Assembly: GCF_000699445.3 (NCBI RefSeq)
Contig: NC_067198.1
Location: 28,623,536-28,687,535, forward strand
Direction: 5' to 3'
DNA length: 64,000 nt
From: Schistosoma haematobium
Taxonomy: Eukaryota > Platyhelminthes > Trematoda > Strigeidida > Schistosomatidae
The position numbers were made by a program, and so were the translations under genes. Shown piece after piece: positions 1 to 12,150 of this stretch (positions within the stretch are counted from its first letter, which is position 1; each line of letters opens with the position of its first letter). The notes under the pieces were generated by a model that was not told the origin of the DNA, did not search any database, and was given only the letters and a program-made list of their open reading frames with translations.

Positions 1-1936
1 TTTGAAACTATTATATGAGGCATCTCTCGGTATATCGCATTGCCGAAATTATATTCAATAGGTAAATGACCGCTCTACTGGGATGCAAGATATATTTCGA
101 AAACACGTTTTAACCACAGAATATCGAGCCAGATGGTTCATCAAAACTAATCACGTTCTTCGACATACATCATTATCTATTACTTGACTAAAGTAAATAG
201 AATTAAAGGTACAAATCAATTTTAAAAATAGAATAAGATTGGTGCTTTTAGCAAGCAAATATTCTGTATGACCATGTATTCTAAATTCGGTATTCAGTTG
301 TGCGGACTTAAAATCTCTCTAACAAACGCTACATTCTACCATCCAATAAATGTATTTCCATCTAAGATGTGTATATATGTTCGTCCTACTCGAATGACTA
401 GCGATCAAAGTTTTTGTTAGCGATAAATGTTTGTGATAAACTGGAGATATTATTTCTGTCTTTCAGGTGTAGCCAAATCTACCAGTCAAATAGTATCAAT
501 CAAGAATACAAACGCTTTATATGAAAACCACTCATATCCGGTAATCAATTAAAACAAAATTAGGCCAATCGGAAAGGGTCTAAATAGTGACAAGGAGAGG
601 ACTAAAAACTAAAATATCGAGTGAAGTGAGTGTCGCTAATTTCACTCAATATAATGAATATATAAGGAAAAATGCAATGAAAATGTTAACTCGGCCTATG
701 ATAATAAATAAGACTTCACCCTCACACAAAAGTTATACATTGTGGGATTTTTACGCGCTTTCATAAAACAACATGCATTAAAGTTCTATCAGCTATTCTA
801 GAACTTGATGAGTTAGAGCCCTCTAAAAGGTCACTTACTAAAAAAGACTAGCTCTTCAGAGAGAAAATAGTTATTAATAGAGTCTTCAGTAAGAGGACAC
901 ATTACACGTAAAGAATTTAACTTACTATAAATCAGTTGGAAATATGATTCTTTTTACCAGTTCTGTCCGGACATTGAACTATATGTTCAGAATTTTTTAC
1001 TTGTTCTTCTGGTTTCAGTCATGCTTTTTGACCTTTTTCATTTTCGCCTTGAAAACCTGAAAATTAGATAATTGTTGCAACTATTACTTAAAACTGCAAA
1101 TTGATAACTCGCAAATAAAGAGTGAAATACGACCATGTGGAGTTGCACTTTTCGTTTACTTGTTGTTCGGGTAAACGTCGCGAGTTTATCAGTCAACCTT
1201 CCTTTGAGAAAGAACCAAAATAAAAATTTTGAATATTAATTGCAAAATCTGGGCTTAATTTAACAGTAGAATAAACGCTTGGAAGCGGCTATCAGTTTTG
1301 GTCCAGCTAATGCAATACGAGTCTACCAGAATCTGTAAATCCCAATTATATTAAGAAACTGGTTAACTAGCGCATCAGTTTATTTCATCAACGTTGAATT
1401 CATGTAACTCCTCTAATAAAAGTTTACTGGTTGTCGCTAAGTTATTGTACTTTACCATTGGCGCATGATTTACAAACCACGAGTTCATTTAACAGGATCA
1501 AGAAAATACAGTAATGGTGAATAAATCCTTAAAACAAAGAACTCTGAGAGTTCAAAACTGATGGTGACATCACTGGTTTTTCGTGATAACCCTCAGCCGA
1601 AGACTCCCAACCCAACATTCGTACTAGAATGCATTTGTGTACTCCATGACCAGATAAAATAAGGTAACTAGTCATTCAGTTTGAATACAAATTCATATCA
1701 CCACATTCCCGACTTCTGGTTTTATTAACTTTGAGATCATAGTGCATAAAGAGAGTTCTCACAATAGTGTTATCAGACTCTTTATATCCGTAATCTCATC
1801 ATCCTTTGATAAATCATATGTTACCGTAAAAATGTTGAAAAACGCAGTTAAATGCTGTTTTAGATCTTAGAAACAAATACAAATTAATATTTGTGAGAAC
1901 TACATGTTTAACTAGCTAAGTAATCTACTTCCACAG
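1..1936. other. No gene recognised
   Basis: AT-rich sequence with stops in all frames. One short open stretch follows an acceptor-like CAG near 467 and runs about 27 codons, but it has no recognisable similarity. If the exon at 1937-2048 is real, this stretch would be its upstream intron and could hide short exons I cannot identify. Confidence 0.4.
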
Positions 1937-2048
1937 TAAAATGACTGGAGAAATGGTGTCCATAGGTCAGCTAGTTCAAGAACAGCGTGAATTTACACAA
2001 GAACAAATTAAGATGGATCTAACACGCATTCGTGACCTTCTAGCCTAA
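1937..2048 (+). CDS. Possible terminal exon of an unidentified gene
   Basis: After an acceptor-like TTCCACAG ending at 1936 a frame stays open to a TAA at 2046-2048. From the ATG at 1941 it encodes 35 residues, starting MTGEMVSIGQLVQEQREF and ending RIRDLLA. The composition (Q, E, R and regularly spaced L/I) is that of an amphipathic helix and differs from the surrounding noise. With the acceptor used, the exon would begin with the third base of a codon, so an upstream exon should end two bases into a codon. I do not recognise the protein. It could be the last exon of a gene starting before the window, or chance. Confidence 0.3.
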
Positions 2049-2588
2049 AAATATCCAATAATTCCTTAGCTAAAGTGAAAAAAACAATATATGAATTCAT
2101 CCATTAGAAAAATTGAAAAATAAAAATTACTCGTCATCAAGATAGATTCAATTTAGTGACCAAACAAATCTCATTGGAAGCACTCGGAAGTATGTAATCG
2201 CTATCTCATATAAATAAGTAAGATCCTAATAATCCAAGGGGTAAAAGTAATCTCAAGGATTTTGATTATTGAGTTTTGGCCTTCACTTCTCTGGCTAACT
2301 ATTCAAATGGACTGTATTTAGAGGACTTCATCGTTTGAAGTAAATAAATGTCAGTTACTGTCAGTATTAAAAATAGATGGATCATAAATTCTCATTGAAC
2401 TTTTCGTTCATTTCGAACTTCATATTAGTTTGAGTTGTTGACGATATCTTCGACATTAGCTACTTTTTTTCCAATACCATACGTGCACATACAAATTCGA
2501 TATCAGTTGGGCGTTTTTGATACAGGAGTCTTATTTTCACATTTCTTCCTGATTCTTAAGCTCGAGGTAGATATATTAATTCTTCTGA

Positions 2589-2875
2589 ATGCCAGATCTT
2601 CCTTTTTGTATAAACCACTGTTCCGGTTGTATTACATTGACGTGCGATGCTGTTGAATGCTTCGTTACTGACTGTCCAAACAGTTGTGGGATGCGTATGC
2701 ACTCGTGCAAGGTTGATGACCACTTGGATCAAATATGCCCCAAGACCATAGTCCCATGTATTAACAAAGAAGTCGGTTGTCCACACCTAATATGTCGTGA
2801 GGACAAGTCATTTCATTTACTCAATTGTCCTGCTAGTGTTGTAAGCTGTAATGCTCGATGCCCCTTGCTTTTCAG
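2589..2875 (+). CDS. FBXO30: FBXO30-like exon 1, zinc-finger region
   Basis: The ATG at 2589 puts seven residues before the H-C-x2-C that opens the zinc-finger region, the spacing expected near the N-terminus. Two donors are possible. GTGAGC at 2876 keeps the conserved PASVVSCN but leaves two bases of a codon. GTAAGC at 2841 ends in phase 0 and fits the next exon at 3679 directly but drops the final cysteine block. A small unseen exon between 2876 and 3678 would reconcile the two. Confidence 0.75.
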
Positions 2876-5800
2876 GTGAGCAGTGTGATTGAGTTAATCT
2901 ACCACAGTCTTTATTCACAAATTTCATTGTACGATCTGACCCATTTTATTCCAAAATACTGTCACCTGATTTCTCGGCATGACTATAATTTATGGACGAA
3001 CCGATCAGATTTGTGATTACATGTTTTATATTTCAGAGCGAAATTCATTCATCCATTTGGCTAAATGGTGTTTTGGCATTACAGCTTATGTCAGTTCGTG
3101 ATGAATACCCTAAATCTAATTCTTAATCATCAACTGAAAATCATAATCCAAATTACTCACACTGGTTTATAACCCCTATTTGGTCCTAGTTATTAGGTGG
3201 ACACTCAATGTCAACTTAGTGTCGCTCAAAGCTCGTCCATAAATAATAGTCTCACCCATTTTTCCAGTCACTATTCACGCCTAACTTGGTGGTAGCTTAC
3301 TGGTTGTGTTGTTAATTATCACATGGGCCACTTATGGGATGTCTGGTCGAGCTACCGTTTCGAGATAGATGTTTGAATGATATGTGGGAAAGTCAGTCCA
3401 TCATTACACATCTTTAGTCTAATGCAATGTTTTCAGCCACATTCCTGCTGTTCTGAGAACTTCACTAGCTAGGCTTACGTGAGAAAAATCTTAACTAGGT
3501 GGAAATAGTCCCATCGTTAAATACCGTCACCTAGCTGTCCTTAGATCTTTTCCATTGAATATATCTTAGGAGAGTCGTGTACTTTGACTTTCCGTGAAGG
3601 CAACAAACCAACGGTTGAGGTTAGTCGGCAAGTTATTTACATCTTTTTCTACTGGTACGGAAACTTTCTAACATTCAGAAAGAGCTTGAAGTATATTTTC
3701 GGAAACTTCAAAAACTCGGTTCCATTGTTTTCTGCGGATTAACATCAAGGTTTGAAACTGAGAGCTCAGAAAATATGACGGCGAACAATATGGTTTACAA
3801 TGATGTTTTCAAGCTTTATTCTAATTTACGGCAACGTCTATATCCACATGCAAAAAATAATAGATCAATCGAAGCCTTTTGTGAGTAAATCATAACAAAA
3901 TAGTATGCGTAACTGAACGTAATTAGTAAAAAGTACAAATTGATACTAAGATGGCAAATGTTCTAGCGGTGATAAGAATAATATAAGTTTGAGTCACTGT
4001 TTGAATATATCAAGTGTTTCAAAGCTTGGATGGGTAGACATTTAAATAACGGTCATTAAATATGATTATATATGGAAGGATATTTACAGAAAAATGTGAT
4101 GTAAAACAAATTAACAAATGGTATGAAGAGTGATAATATGAAATCGTTAGTTGAGCGTTTCCCGTCTAAGGAAGGGGCAGAAGAATGACAAATCTCTTCT
4201 GAACTCATGGACAGGTTGCTGTTCCGAACCCCTATGGCTCCTGGTGTACGCAAGAGACGAGATCAAACACGTTAGGGGGTGACAATATTTACCACTCACA
4301 TGGCCACTATCGACCAAGCGTAATGAAGCTACATATTACCTGTATCCGACTATCTCCAAATCACCCAGGGAGATGTTCGCTCATTCTTTGCTTGATGGAA
4401 AACCCAGTAGAGCTATCTCTTCAGGAGCAGCGGAGTTTTGTAGATATAGATTCAGGCGGAAGAATTAAGTGACATCCTCTTTTTGGATAGACATTATTGA
4501 TCGACTGAAAAATAAAAAAGAGTAGTCATGTAGAAAGTCTTATTATAACTCGCAATACTCTATCATGTAGAACATCGTTAGCTACATCCCTTTGGATCAC
4601 AGTTTAACACAAGAGGTTTATTATAAACGGTCCATACATTGAACTTCTTGTTTCCTTAGCAAACGTGCTTCTTTAAAATCTTAGTGGTTAGCCTGCTCCA
4701 GTCAGAATTTTATTAATAAAATCTAGGTCCTTTTTGTATCGTCTGAGTAGATCATTTTCCTCTGTTTGAAAGATATAAGTATATTTCCTAACCTGTTTTT
4801 AAACCCCTGACGCTCCGTTGTTTAGCACAGACCGCAATAAAATTTTTAGATTAGTTGGTTATCATGATTTTGTACATGTCGTATTGTCAGATAAATCCTG
4901 ATCAGGTGGTAACCGGTTAATCATGCTACTTTAAATTTAAGACTCAAACAGTGACCTGGTGATTAAGGCTATCGAGTTCCAGCTACTGAATCCTAGGTTC
5001 GAACTCTTCTCCACCTACTTGGGTTTGGAATACCGGATTGTTTTATTACTAGATCTCATACTTAATATGTGGCTCACTCCCAAGTACCTGATGAATGAGT
5101 TCATCTAATTGGTTGAAGTTGAAAACATTTAGCATTGTCTACGGGAATAGTTAGTAATTAAAGTTACTAATTGAATTATGATAATTATAATACTCAAATA
5201 AATGATTTGAATCATTTGAAACATTCTATTTTTATTTGAACTACAAAATAATCGGTGGTATGTTACACCAGGCATGCACCACACAAAATTAGAATATTTT
5301 TGTGGAGAAAATTCTTAATAAAAGCTGGACATTGTAAAAGGCGTAGTCCTGAAACGAACACTTAAAATTTTTTTTGTTTGAAGGTCCCTCATACTGTTGA
5401 TAACCAGTGTAATAGAAACCTACCTCGTAATTTACCGTGGTTTTTACTCCAAGCTATTTTCTCTAACGTTTCAAATTACTAAGTCGCATTGTCTTAAGGA
5501 AATCATATAAGAACTGTGACATAATCGAATGACAGTATAGCACATCTGTTTTTTATTTCCCTGCGCCTTATCATAAACTAACGAACTTCACGCGCTTCAC
5601 TCCAGTCTTAACGTAGGAAGTATGAAATTTGCTGGCACGACATGTAAAATCTAACCAATTTTTAAACCCAATGTTTCTAGATTGTAACATATCGAATTAC
5701 TGTCTCTATAATGATTAGACAGGTTTAAGGATATCAGCGTCCACTACATGGTGCTGTCATTAGATATGAAATATCCTTCGTATACAATGATTAAACACTG

Positions 5801-8800
5801 ATGGTCATCTAAAGACATCACATAAAAAAGACAGTTGTACAAACTGAAAAAAAAACGTTCAGATCGCTACGTTTTACCATCTGACAATTTATGATCTGAC
5901 TGAAGCTGATTGTGGTCCACACTGACATGAGCCATTTCGGATATATCTGTAAATGGACAAATTTCATCTCAGTTATAGGCAACATCTGATCTGGCACAAA
6001 TATACCAGTCCATAATGCACAGTTAGTGAGGAAATTAACAAAATAAAGTCAGATGAGTTGTAGTAATATTAAAAATAATACAAACTAAATGTAAGGAAGT
6101 TAGTTCGAAGGGGACGAATGTGATATAGTACGGAATGACAAGATTCAACACTTATAAGGATATAAAGAATAAACGGAAATGCGCCGTTACAACTTTGTGC
6201 TCTCACTTACGCATACCACTTCAATAGTCAACCGTGTTGGTGCATACCATATTTTCGTTTGGCCAGTTTTAGCTCCCTCTCTACTTACTCTTACGCTAAC
6301 GTGTGTCTGGCTATTAAGTTAAGTGTTAGCTAACTCTAATGAAGTTAGCTTATGGTATTTTGTCACACAGTAACCGAGCTATAACCTCACCAGTTGTCTA
6401 TACAGTACGTAATAATAATTAGTCAGTAACAACATGAATCTTCGTACGTACGTACATCAGTTCGAGTTGCCATACCACATTAGCACAGATACAATTGTCG
6501 ATTCAAATCCCATAGTGGTAGAGGTAGTAAAAGTATAAGCAGTAATCGGAAAGATTAGGGTTTGACGATGTTATTCAAGGAGTATAATCCAGTGAAATAA
6601 ATTTGGAAAGAGAAAAAAAGGGGATATGAAGAATTCAGAAGATTAGAATTTGGTAGAACACAAAGAGTAGTAATAATAAGCATAATTAATTAACAGGGAC
6701 ATGAATCCATTATCTTGTTCTGCATGTTTCGCATTTATACCATTTAATATTATACTGTAATAGTGACTATACACATGAATATATCAGAAGTTGTCTCCAG
6801 TTAATGTTACCTTCAACATTTCTCTGTATTATTATTCTGTGCTTAATTTATGATTTGAACAATTTTGATAATTATATCTACTACTATGAATCTGGTGTTC
6901 ATCTTGTGCTTATGAGGTCTGGCAACTTGGACCGATGCACATAAGTGCCTTGTCCTACGTTATAGCTGATTGATTGACTGATAATTATGTCAGTCTGTCA
7001 TAACCAATGTACAACCTAGTACAAATGTGCATCGGCCCAAGCTGGCATACTACACCATAGCGAAATGAAATTAACAAGGTATATGATAAAAAACCCGGAA
7101 TAATGAAGTTCAGATCGTAGTACTATATGATAAACGCTATAAAGAAGTTTTATTCAAATCACAAATCGATCTTAGATAAACATCAGTTCGTGGTCCCAAT
7201 AAAATTCAACAATCTCCATAATTTGATACTGGTAACTAAAAATGGTTGCTAATATGACTGTTTGGTGTGTTTGTTTTAAAATAAGCCTAATGCTATCCAT
7301 CTACAGATGGCTTTCTACTATATTTCAGCTACAATATTTTTCAAGTCTAGTATACTACTATCTAGTTTTCAAAATCCTCACAGACCTGTAAATTCAATTT
7401 ATTCGTAGAAACGTTTAAGAACATTTATAGACATTCGAAATTAAACGTGATAGCAACTTTTTGAAATGTAGTCTATGCATTTTTTAAAAAAAAGGTTCAT
7501 TCATACTTATGTGCACGTGACTAGAGTTATTTTGTATCGCTTTTTTCTTAGATTTTTTGTGGTTGTATTTTTTTTCAATTTGATATTTCAACTTAGGCAA
7601 ACACAGAAAAAATCTACTTCTCCAGTAACCTGTACTGTGAATCCGATTATTCATTATGCTTCTTGTAATTCATATGTTTACCGACCAATTAATTCACCTC
7701 TGTTGGGGGTCGATTTTGGCAAGTTATTTTAATTACATTTTTCTACTCATAATTTCTCTATTGATTTTCCACTACTGTTTATCACTAGTTAACTAACTTT
7801 GTTGATTTCACTTTGATTATTGCTACTTCACATAGCATTCGGAATATTATATCACGTTCTCATATACTACTGATTCATTAATACACTCTCAAACAAGGAT
7901 AATTTCGTATTTAAATGAATTCTATAATATACTCCACAACTAGTTGAATTATAGGTCGTAAATTAAGGCTTTAATGTTCGTATACTAGTTATTTTTCCGT
8001 TAATAAGAATATTTCTGTAAGGATCCTTCCAACATCAGCACGTACAACTAATTTCCTAGTAGTTTCTCTCCTCTGAAACTTTCATGGACTGATCATCAAA
8101 CATTTCTGCATTCACTCTTCATTTGGTCTACAAAATTGTGACTTTATCTGTGAATTAATAAATATTTCTTCACCTACAAAACCTGTTAAATATAAACTTC
8201 GTTTTTCTTACCCATTTAAAATTGTAACCTCGCTATACACCAGTGATACCTATTATTGACATCAATAGTTGAAACTTCAGCACAAGATTAAGCGATCTGT
8301 GTAATTATCAACACTTTTCTTAGACTTCCTATGGGCGAGAACAGTTCTTGGTATGGTGTCGTCAGATAGTCTTAATCACTGCTCAGATAGATGTCTTGAA
8401 ATCTTTTAAGAGTTTATATTCATTTGCTTCTATCCCATCTCAACTATTACGCATATTCGTTTAAATCATAATTTATTTGTCAATTTATTTTATTATTTTA
8501 TGCTCCACTTCAATATTATCGCTATATTGTTTTATTCTGTAGGAACCTAAATGAATGCTGTTTTATACCAATTACTGTTCTGTTTATATCATTTAGATTT
8601 TTTCTAAACTATTCGTATATACACTTCATTTTCGTGTGTACATTCTTTATTATATTTGATGTACAGATACCAATCAACGAACTTTTACTAATCAGACTGA
8701 TGGACATATAACCAATGTATTAAAATTGATCAATGAGGAACAAGTCGATAAAACACTAATCAGCGGTTTTGTAGAATCACCATTATCATCCTACATGTGC

Positions 8801-10205
8801 GACCACGTAAGTGCATTGATTGTTGTCGATAATTGTTATGTTGAACATGTTGCAAAAAGTAATAGAGTTAATTGATTAGTACAATTTCACAACGATATTA
8901 CCGGCGTAAATTATATTTTCCCCATAAAATATTTTTAGCGTTTTATTTTATGCGACCAGAAAGAAATTATGTTGTTTTCTTCAGTGAAATGAGACGCCTA
9001 GTAAACAATATGCACATGTATATGTACCACATGATCTTTCCAAAAAACATTCCAGTCACATACTATATACCTGAAAATAACTCTGGGATATTTAGAAAAG
9101 ATAGCCAAAAGTCCGAAATAAATAAAAGACAACCAAAATACTGTTTGTATACAAACTGAATAATACATAGTAAAGGTGACGGAGTATACATCAAGTGAAA
9201 GCTATTTTGAGATAATGAGGATGTTACTAGTGTTTTGAATATCAAGTTTTATATTCCTACTGTTTAGCACATTTCATGTTGTTAAAGATAGTTAGTAAAG
9301 AACCTTGTACTTGATTTCCACACCGATTTGGAATTGCAAGTAATTTGTACCTACAATTTCGAGGGAACTAATATTCTCTATAGAATTCACACCTTACGAA
9401 TAAGCTTATCACCTAACAATAGGATTTTTTTATTTATACACTTATCAAACACTTTACCTCTTGTTACAACTTCAAACAGCCTCTGAAATTGGTTGAACAG
9501 TAGAATTTAGAACGCTGCAATGTAAACACTCGACCGTCAGTTACTGGGACATAAACTAGTACACATCTGGCTTAATTAACTTAAGCTTATAACATCAAAT
9601 CTCTCAATTATTTACACGTTAATGAAGTTAAATTCGGACAATACTAAAAAAAACAGTAAAAGTCGAAATAATCTAGACTCTATAATCGATTTGACCTTGT
9701 AAAGTACCACGCCAATGTTCCAACTATGTTAGCTGATATCCAAACGCTTATTAGCTCAACATATTTACTTTTCCTACGAGCACCAATTAGAAGACGAGAA
9801 TAAGACAGCTGGTCTAATCTCTATATCTGACTGGAAAATTTACACTATTAAGTACATTAGTTATTGGACTGCAACGCCTCATAAATACGAGGTTACAATA
9901 TGTACCAAACATAAGCATTGTAAAAAGAAATTCGGAATAACGGGCATACAATTAATTTGAAGTGATGTGAGAACAGAAGAAGATATGACAACAATTATTG
10001 AGTCATATGGAAGTTTGAAGTTAGAACATAAATACACATTAGAAAATTTGCACAGTGACATCCCCAGAAAATCATTCGAAGTTTGGCATTCTCTCTAGTC
10101 TATCTCGTCCCAACATGTGTATTAATCGAACGCTATTAATCCGAGATCACCGTGCGGTCGAAATTCTGAAACTCTTTCGTTAACGTATTTATTCAGTTTA
10201 AATTG

Positions 10206-10263
<58 letters not shown>

Positions 10264-10979
10264 TCCATTTTTCTCTTGTGCATTTTGTTGATGACACATG
10301 TTATCATATATATTCTAACAAATCAATTTCTATCCATTCATAGCCAGGATATATTTGTGGTTGTACAGTTCAAAGAACAAATTATGGATCACACTATCAG
10401 TTGCATAGTAATGTACAAGCGCAATTAGACGGATGGATTGAACTTCGTTGTCCATTGTCTTTTTTAGGTTGTAAATATGCTGTAGTTAATCTTCGTCCTA
10501 ATAGTGAATATAATCATTTATTGTATAATCCAACTCTTGCTACATTTACAACGCGGTATGAATCAGAAACTAATCAACATAATATACTTACTCATCATTC
10601 AGAATTAACAAATAGTGAATGTTTTAATTTTGATCAGTTGCCTGCAGAACTTTTAATTTATTTATCTTTTTTCTTAGATGACATGTCTTTACTTTGTTTA
10701 TCTAAAGTTTCTAACCGATTATCTACCGTATATAAAAATATTCTTTGTGCAAGGTTAATTGTCACACCACAATGGGATAAAGTTCATCACAGATCATCAG
10801 ATTTATTCTCTTGGCGTATTACAGGATTTTTGTGGTCTTTTCCACATCGTGCTGAATCTATCAAAGGATGGAGATCTGCACATGGTGCATCAGCTAGATC
10901 AAAGATTTCAGCTCATTTAACCAGTTGTCATTATAACGACAAAACCATACGTGTATTTCCATTCTGTTATTTGGAATGA
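2589..10979 (+). CDS. FBXO30: F-box protein of the FBXO30/FBXO40 family (four exon pieces)
   Basis: Predicted substrate adaptor of an SCF (Skp1-Cullin1-F-box) ubiquitin ligase. The N-terminal piece has the Cys/His-rich TRAF-type zinc-finger region of FBXO30/FBXO40: an H-C-x2-C start, HSCKVDDHLDQICP, VPCINKEVGCP and HLLNCPASVVSC. The last exon opens with the family block PGYICGCTVQRTNYGSHYQL followed by QLDGWIELRCPLSFLGC, then carries the F-box (DQLPAELLIYLSFFLDDMSL onwards) and a Trp-rich C-terminal tail typical of the family. Pieces: 2589-2840 or 2875, 3679-3880, 8667-8806, 10344-10979. Phases agree at 3880/8667 (one base plus two makes TAT) and at 8806/10344. With the first exon ending at 2840 the protein is 409 aa, far shorter than the roughly 700 aa of vertebrate members because the long middle linker is missing or encoded by unseen exons. 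Family assignment is firm; the join after exon 1 is not. Confidence 0.8.
2876..3678 (+). other. FBXO30-like intron 1 (may hide a small exon)
   Basis: The interval between the zinc-finger exon and the exon at 3679. I looked after each acceptor-like CAG (near 3036, 3269 and 3436) for a piece that begins one base before a codon boundary and ends in phase 0, and found none convincing. Confidence 0.45.
3679..3880 (+). CDS. FBXO30: FBXO30-like exon 2 (linker)
   Basis: Starts after TAACATTCAG and ends before GTGAGT. It is open in one frame for 67 codons (KELEVYFRKLQKLGSIVFCG to NNRSIEAF) and leaves a single T, which completes a Tyr codon with the AT that opens the exon at 8667. That exact phase fit, good splice sites and coding-like composition are the evidence; the sequence has no motif I can name. 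Confidence 0.6.
4935..5165 (+). repeat. tRNA-derived SINE, diverged copy
   Basis: Contains RNA polymerase III promoter-like boxes in tRNA spacing: an A-box-like TGGTGATTAAGG at 4958-4969 and a B box GGTTCGAACTC at 4996-5006. A non-tRNA body starting CCACCTACTTGGGTTTG follows. The layout is that of a tRNA-derived SINE of the kind common in schistosomes. It is not a tRNA gene because no cloverleaf closes. Ends are approximate. Confidence 0.55.
6419..6669 (-). mobile_element. 5'-truncated RTE copy, 3' UTR only
   Basis: About 250 bp closely related to 40629-40894. On the - strand it runs from an AACACAAAGAG-like start through CTGTGCTAATG... to a CTGAC-type simple tail, the usual 3' end of RTE retrotransposons. 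It is flanked by a 10-bp direct repeat GTAATAATAA (6409-6418 and 6670-6679) that I read as the target duplication. No coding sequence remains. Confidence 0.6.
6922..7055. mobile_element. Two small RTE 3'-end fragments, tail to tail
   Basis: The left part (+ strand, about 6922-6983) contains GGCAACTTGGACCGATGCAC and ends in a GATTGATTGACTG tail. The right part is the same sequence on the - strand (about 6990-7055), so the pair forms an inverted repeat with the tails facing each other. Both match the 3' end of the copies at 6419-6669, 11640-12150 and 40629-40894. Confidence 0.5.
8667..8806 (+). CDS. FBXO30: FBXO30-like exon 3 (linker)
   Basis: Bounded by TTTGATGTACAG and GTAAGT. Encodes about 46 residues (TNQRTFTNQTDGHITNVLKL to SSYMCDH) and ends in phase 0, immediately before the conserved PGYICGCTV block of the next exon. 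Its first two bases complete the Tyr codon left by exon 2. Confidence 0.7.
8807..10343 (+). other. FBXO30-like intron 3
   Basis: AT-rich intron without recognisable coding sequence. It ends with a long (TA)n run shortly before the CATTCATAG acceptor at 10343. The short open frames near 8.9-9.2 kb look random. Confidence 0.55.
10206..10261. repeat. (TA)n microsatellite
   Basis: An uninterrupted run of alternating T and A, about 28 units, in the intron about 85 bases upstream of the final FBXO30-like exon. Its length is likely to be polymorphic. Confidence 0.95.
10344..10979 (+). CDS. FBXO30: FBXO30-like last exon, second Cys/His block and F-box
   Basis: Encodes the C-terminal 211 residues and stops at TGA 10977-10979. 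It begins with YICGCTVQRTNYGSHYQL and GWIELRCPLSFLGC, the most recognisable block of FBXO30/FBXO40. A variable stretch follows, then the F-box from about 10636 (LPAELLIYLSFFLDDMSLLC), which binds Skp1. The tail contains SDLFSWRITGFLWSFPHR, like the Trp-rich end of vertebrate FBXO30. The frame is also open upstream of the first ATG at 10401, so the exon starts at the acceptor, not at that Met. Confidence 0.85.
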   Translation, partial: PGYICGCTVQRTNYGSHYQLHSNVQAQLDGWIELRCPLSFLGCKYAVVNLRPNSEYNHLLYNPTLATFTTRYESETNQHNILTHHSELTNSECFNFDQLPAELLIYLSFFLDDMSLLCLSKVSNRLSTVYKNILCARLIVTPQWDKVHHRSSDLFSWRITGFLWSFPHRAESIKGWRSAHGASARSKISAHLTSCHYNDKTIRVFPFCYLE

Positions 10980-11640
10980 ATAATAACTTGGATAACAAAA
11001 TAATAGGTTTATTAGCATGGCATCTTTAACTCTATCTACTTCCTTACTACCATAATAGGTAGTACAATCGCTCATTTGTGAAATATCTAAAGTAATACTA
11101 CACAATTATACATAACCAAACTAGATTCCTTCTAATCATTCGAATGTCTTATGCTGTCTTCTTTCTGAAATCGTACTAAACCAACTATACTATTCAATAT
11201 TAAACTACTTTAGATAAATAAGTGATTCTCTTAAGTACTATCTACTTTCCAACACACACATAGCATGTCATTATTATGTGATGATGAGCAGTATAAGACT
11301 TTACGTTTTTTGAAAAATCATTGACTTATAGATGTTTCCATCGAACTATTTTTTTGTTTCACTTCTGTTTAAGTTGTATTACGTACAATAAAGTACCTGT
11401 ATAAATCCTTATATGTATATACATATTTATTTGCACGTATAGAATGTAATATATCATTCATTATCCAAAGTTATTTACCTGGAAATTAAATTTATTTACT
11501 TTTTTAGAATACTTGATAGATATAATCTCATCGACACTAAACGTCAACATATACTGACCAGTCTGGTATTTGCTCCAGTCATAAGATTACTTTGTCCTTC
11601 AATAATCCGGTGTTTATATCGTCAGTTGTACCTGAGTCAT
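10980..11640. other. FBXO30-like 3' UTR and flank
   Basis: Non-coding. It contains an AATAAA at 11387-11392, about 410 bases after the stop, which is the best candidate polyadenylation signal. Nothing else recognisable. Confidence 0.45.
11387..11392 (+). terminator. Candidate polyadenylation signal
   Basis: Canonical AATAAA on the + strand about 410 nt downstream of the FBXO30-like stop codon. It is assigned to that gene by position only. Confidence 0.4.
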
Positions 11641-12150
11641 GTTTGAACTGACCAACATTCCTGCTATTACATATGCCCAACCACTGCCTACCGCAAAGGG
11701 CGATTTTTTCTGGTGTAAGAGTAGGCTGGAAGAATTCTAGGGGTGGTCAGACCAAAATGTGGCATCAGTCGATGAAGTCATTGACAGTTGGGCTGAGTTA
11801 TATCAACAAGTGTAGACTTCCTGGTCGGGGTCTGCGTGGTTATCGTAACCTATGGTTAGAGACTGGATGACATGGCTCAAAATCGTTTGTGATGGTACAG
11901 GTGCGTCAGTTCGTTGTCTTCTTAAAATTCTAAATTCCTCATAGCTTTCTTTGTTTTTATTCCACTAATTTACATTTTCTCGAATAGCATTTTCAATGCC
12001 TAATCTTTCCCGTTACCACTGATACTGTTACTACCCCTACAATATTCTGGGAATTGGTCTGACAATTTTACCTCTCTGTGCTAACGAGTGTGTTTACTTG
12101 AACCAATGCACATATGTTCCAGCCTGTATGTTGTGATTCACTCACTAGCT
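11640..12150 (+). mobile_element. 5'-truncated RTE copy (RT C-terminus and 3' UTR)
   Basis: The first part has an open stretch at 11673-11870 whose translation (MPNHCLPQRAIFSGVRVGWK, then GGQTKMWHQSMKSLTVGLS and CRLPGRGLRGYRNLWLET) is the C-terminal tail found after the reverse transcriptase domain of RTE elements. A 3' UTR related to the copies at 6419-6669 and 40629-40894 (CTGTGCTAACG...) follows, with a decayed GATTCACTCACTAG tail. No flanking repeat seen. Confidence 0.6.

Larger units (their letters stand above)
3881..8666 (+). other. FBXO30-like intron 2, repeat-bearing
   Basis: A 4.8-kb intron with no further exon that I can support. It holds a tRNA-derived SINE near 4.94-5.17 kb and truncated RTE copies at 6419-6669 and 6922-7055, annotated separately. 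The rest is AT-rich sequence without recognisable content. The 85-codon frame at 7475-7732 is a run of T-rich codons (Phe, Val, Ile) and looks like noise. Confidence 0.5.

Noticed and set aside
467..545. Possible upstream exon after TCTTTCAG
   Set aside because: Only about 27 codons, no similarity, and no donor that pairs convincingly with the exon at 1937.
4935..5010. tRNA gene suggested by A- and B-box-like sequences
   Set aside because: No acceptor stem or anticodon arm pairs; the stretch continues into a SINE body. The same holds for 19175-19240.
7475..7732. 85-codon + strand frame
   Set aside because: Low-complexity T-rich translation (runs of Phe and Val) inside an intron.
10206..10261. 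(TA)n run as a regulatory or recombination signal
   Set aside because: An ordinary microsatellite in an AT-rich intron; nothing in the sequence gives it a role.
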